A stretch of 6,774 nt of DNA from Rhizobium sp. LCM 4573 (GTDB lineage Bacteria > Pseudomonadota > Alphaproteobacteria > Rhizobiales > Rhizobiaceae): the NCBI RefSeq assembly GCF_001854865.1, contig NZ_MDDW01000028.1:173177-179950 (forward strand), written 5' to 3'. The notes under the pieces are model-generated. The model was not told where the DNA came from, did no database searches, and saw nothing but the letters and a program-made list of their open reading frames with translations. The position numbers and the translations under genes are program-made. The number at the start of each line of letters is the position of its first letter. The first letter of the stretch is position 1. This document shows positions 5,365 to 6,774 of this stretch, in pieces.

Positions 5365-5709
5365 ATGACCTTCCGGCTTGCATTCGATCCCTCCACCGTC
5401 GAACCCGAGCACGGCGCGCCTCAGCCGGACCGGCTAATTTCCGGCGACCCGCAATTCCGCACCTGGAACTTCGAGCAGGCCGAAGGCGGGCTCTATGCGG
5501 GAATATGGGAGGCGACGCCCGGCAAGTGGCGGATCATTTACGAGGAATGGGAATATTTCCACATCCTCTCCGGTCATTCGATAGTGACGGAGGAGGGCGG
5601 TGAGCCGGTGCATCTGCGCCCCGGCGACAGCATGATCCTGAGACCCGGTTTCAAGGGAACCTGGGAAGTCGTTGAAACGACTCGCAAGGATTACGTCATC
5701 CGGGTGTGA
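5365..5709 (+). CDS. Cupin_3 domain protein
   Basis: Single-domain cupins of this type (DUF861/Cupin_3, the family that includes ureidoglycine aminohydrolase-like domains) have a small beta-barrel; the function of the short stand-alone forms is unknown. The product is 114 residues. The core reads GIWEATPGKWRIIY (46-59), EEWEYFHILSG (60-70), LRPGDSMILRPGFKGTWEVVE (84-104) and RKDYVI (107-112). E61, E63 and H66 sit where cupins usually place metal ligands, but the canonical histidine pair is reduced, as is usual in this subfamily. GAGG (5355-5358) is six bases before the ATG. The stop codon directly abuts the stop of the P450 gene on the other strand. Confidence 0.88.
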   Translation: MTFRLAFDPSTVEPEHGAPQPDRLISGDPQFRTWNFEQAEGGLYAGIWEATPGKWRIIYEEWEYFHILSGHSIVTEEGGEPVHLRPGDSMILRPGFKGTWEVVETTRKDYVIRV

Positions 5710-6774
5710 TCACCACTTCAGATCAAGCCGCTCCAACCCGTGGAAGTGATAGACATCCTTGACCTTCGGCGGTGATGCGATGCTCAAACTCGGCAGGCGC
5801 CGGAAAAGGATCGGCAGCACGATATTGAGTTCGAGCCGGGCGAGCGGCGCGCCGATGCAGAAGTGTATGCCGGCTCCGAAGGAGAGGTTCGGCGCCTCCT
5901 GCCGGTCAGGCTTGAAGGCGAGCGGATCGGAGAATTTCCTCGGATCGAGATTGGCCGCGGCGAGGATGAGGCTCACCTTGTCCCCGCGCTTGAAGGAAAG
6001 GCCGTCCACCTCGACATCCTCGAGCGCCCAGCGCTGGAAGATGTGCACCGGCGCGCAGATGCGCAGCGTCTCCTCGACCGTGCGTTCGGTCGTAGCCTCA
6101 TCCTGGAAAAGCTCGGCCGGTGGTAGCCCGCTTTCCAGGATCACGCGCACCGAATTGCCGATCTGATGGACGGTCGCCTCGTGGCCGGCATTGAGGAGCA
6201 CGATGGTCGTGGAGACCAGCTCGTCATCGGTGAGGTACTGCCCCTTGTGTTCCGTATGGATCATGTGGGTCAGCAGGTCTTCGCGCGGGTTCCGGCGGCG
6301 CTCGGCGATGAGGCCCTTCACATAGTCCGCGAACTCCCTCGCCGCCCGGTCGGCAGCGTATTCATCCTCAAGGCTGCGCTTGAACATGTACATGCCGACA
6401 TAGGCATGCGACCAGGCAAGCAGTTGCGGTCCCATTTCGTCAGGGATGCCGATCATCCGGGCGATCATGGTGACGGGAATGATATCGGCGAAGGAGGAGA
6501 GAAGCTCGGTTTCACCGTCCTTCTCGAACCTGTCGATCAGCTTTTCCGTGAGTTCGGCGATCTCCGGCCGTAGCCGCTCGATATGGCGGGAGACGAAGGC
6601 GCGGTTAACGAGCGTGCGCAGACGCGTGTGCTCCGGCGGTTCGATCTCCAGCAGCGAATGACGCTCGGCAAGATCGAAATTCTCAAGATGCCGAGCCGGT
6701 TCGGGAAGCCCGAGTTCCTCGCGGCTCGCAATGTGCAGGATCTGCCGGCCGAAGCGGCGATCACGCAGAAGAGC
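5710..6774 (-). CDS. cytochrome P450, N-terminus cut by window edge
   Basis: A soluble bacterial heme-thiolate monooxygenase; its substrate and redox partners cannot be inferred here. The minus frame is open from the right edge (first codon 6772-6774) to TGA at 5710-5712 and gives 354 residues, so about 50-60 are missing at the N-terminus relative to a protein near 410. In order: the C-helix region EPPEHTRLRTLVNRAF, the I-helix oxygen-binding motif AGHEAT (6172-6189), the K-helix ExxR as ETLR (6061-6072), and the heme loop FGAGIHFCIG with the thiolate cysteine at 5857-5859. All hallmark residues are intact, so an active enzyme is expected. An internal ATG at 6468 is not the start: the coding frame with P450 sequence continues upstream. 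No ferredoxin or ferredoxin reductase gene is adjacent within the window. Confidence 0.95.
   Translation of the reverse strand, partial: ALLRDRRFGRQILHIASREELGLPEPARHLENFDLAERHSLLEIEPPEHTRLRTLVNRAFVSRHIERLRPEIAELTEKLIDRFEKDGETELLSSFADIIPVTMIARMIGIPDEMGPQLLAWSHAYVGMYMFKRSLEDEYAADRAAREFADYVKGLIAERRRNPREDLLTHMIHTEHKGQYLTDDELVSTTIVLLNAGHEATVHQIGNSVRVILESGLPPAELFQDEATTERTVEETLRICAPVHIFQRWALEDVEVDGLSFKRGDKVSLILAAANLDPRKFSDPLAFKPDRQEAPNLSFGAGIHFCIGAPLARLELNIVLPILFRRLPSLSIASPPKVKDVYHFHGLERLDLKW

Noticed and set aside
6537..6764. 75-codon minus ORF near the right edge
   Set aside because: It lies in a different frame from the P450, whose own frame is open throughout and shows clear C-helix sequence there.

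Overview
The window reads as GC-rich alphaproteobacterial chromosome, most likely Rhizobiaceae (a Rhizobium, Sinorhizobium or Agrobacterium relative). The basis is the form of ribosomal protein S9 (155 residues with an N-terminal extension), the L13-S9 pair next to an agmatinase-type ureohydrolase, the overall protein style and the base composition. The genus assignment comes from family recognition, not from a search.

Left part (1-2314), all minus strand, read right to left. A PaaI-type hotdog thioesterase (1889-2314) comes first, then the rplM-rpsI ribosomal operon (1195-1659 and 725-1192, two bases apart). This operon has a well-formed sigma-70-type promoter (TTGACC, 17 bases, TATAAG; 1785-1813), a leader of about 118 bases and a clean intrinsic terminator (674-702). 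An agmatinase-family gene (2-610) follows and runs off the left edge before its last two metal ligands.

Middle (2315-2887): a 573-base stretch without a conventional gene. It holds a possible 38-residue small gene of lower GC (2476-2592) whose ribosome-binding site lies inside a hairpin, a tight group of GGAAC half-sites forming a 17-bp palindrome (2726-2742), and a second hairpin (2761-2777).

Right part (2888-6774). A CoA-binding Rossmann protein (2888-3316) and an O-acetylhomoserine sulfhydrylase (3451-4734) are co-directional on plus and may form a methionine-related unit. Their 134-base gap contains a strong unassigned Shine-Dalgarno with a 12-codon ORF and mutually exclusive inverted repeats, an arrangement resembling an attenuator. 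A PhnB/VOC protein (4757-5230, minus), a Cupin_3 protein (5365-5709, plus) and a cytochrome P450 (5710 to the right edge, minus, N-terminus missing) follow in alternating orientation. The cupin and P450 stop codons abut with no gap.

The protein-coding content is ordinary housekeeping and accessory metabolism; I see no phage, transposon, CRISPR, toxin-antitoxin or defence system. The parts worth a second look are the non-coding stretches upstream of the small ORF, the CoA-binding gene and the sulfhydrylase gene.
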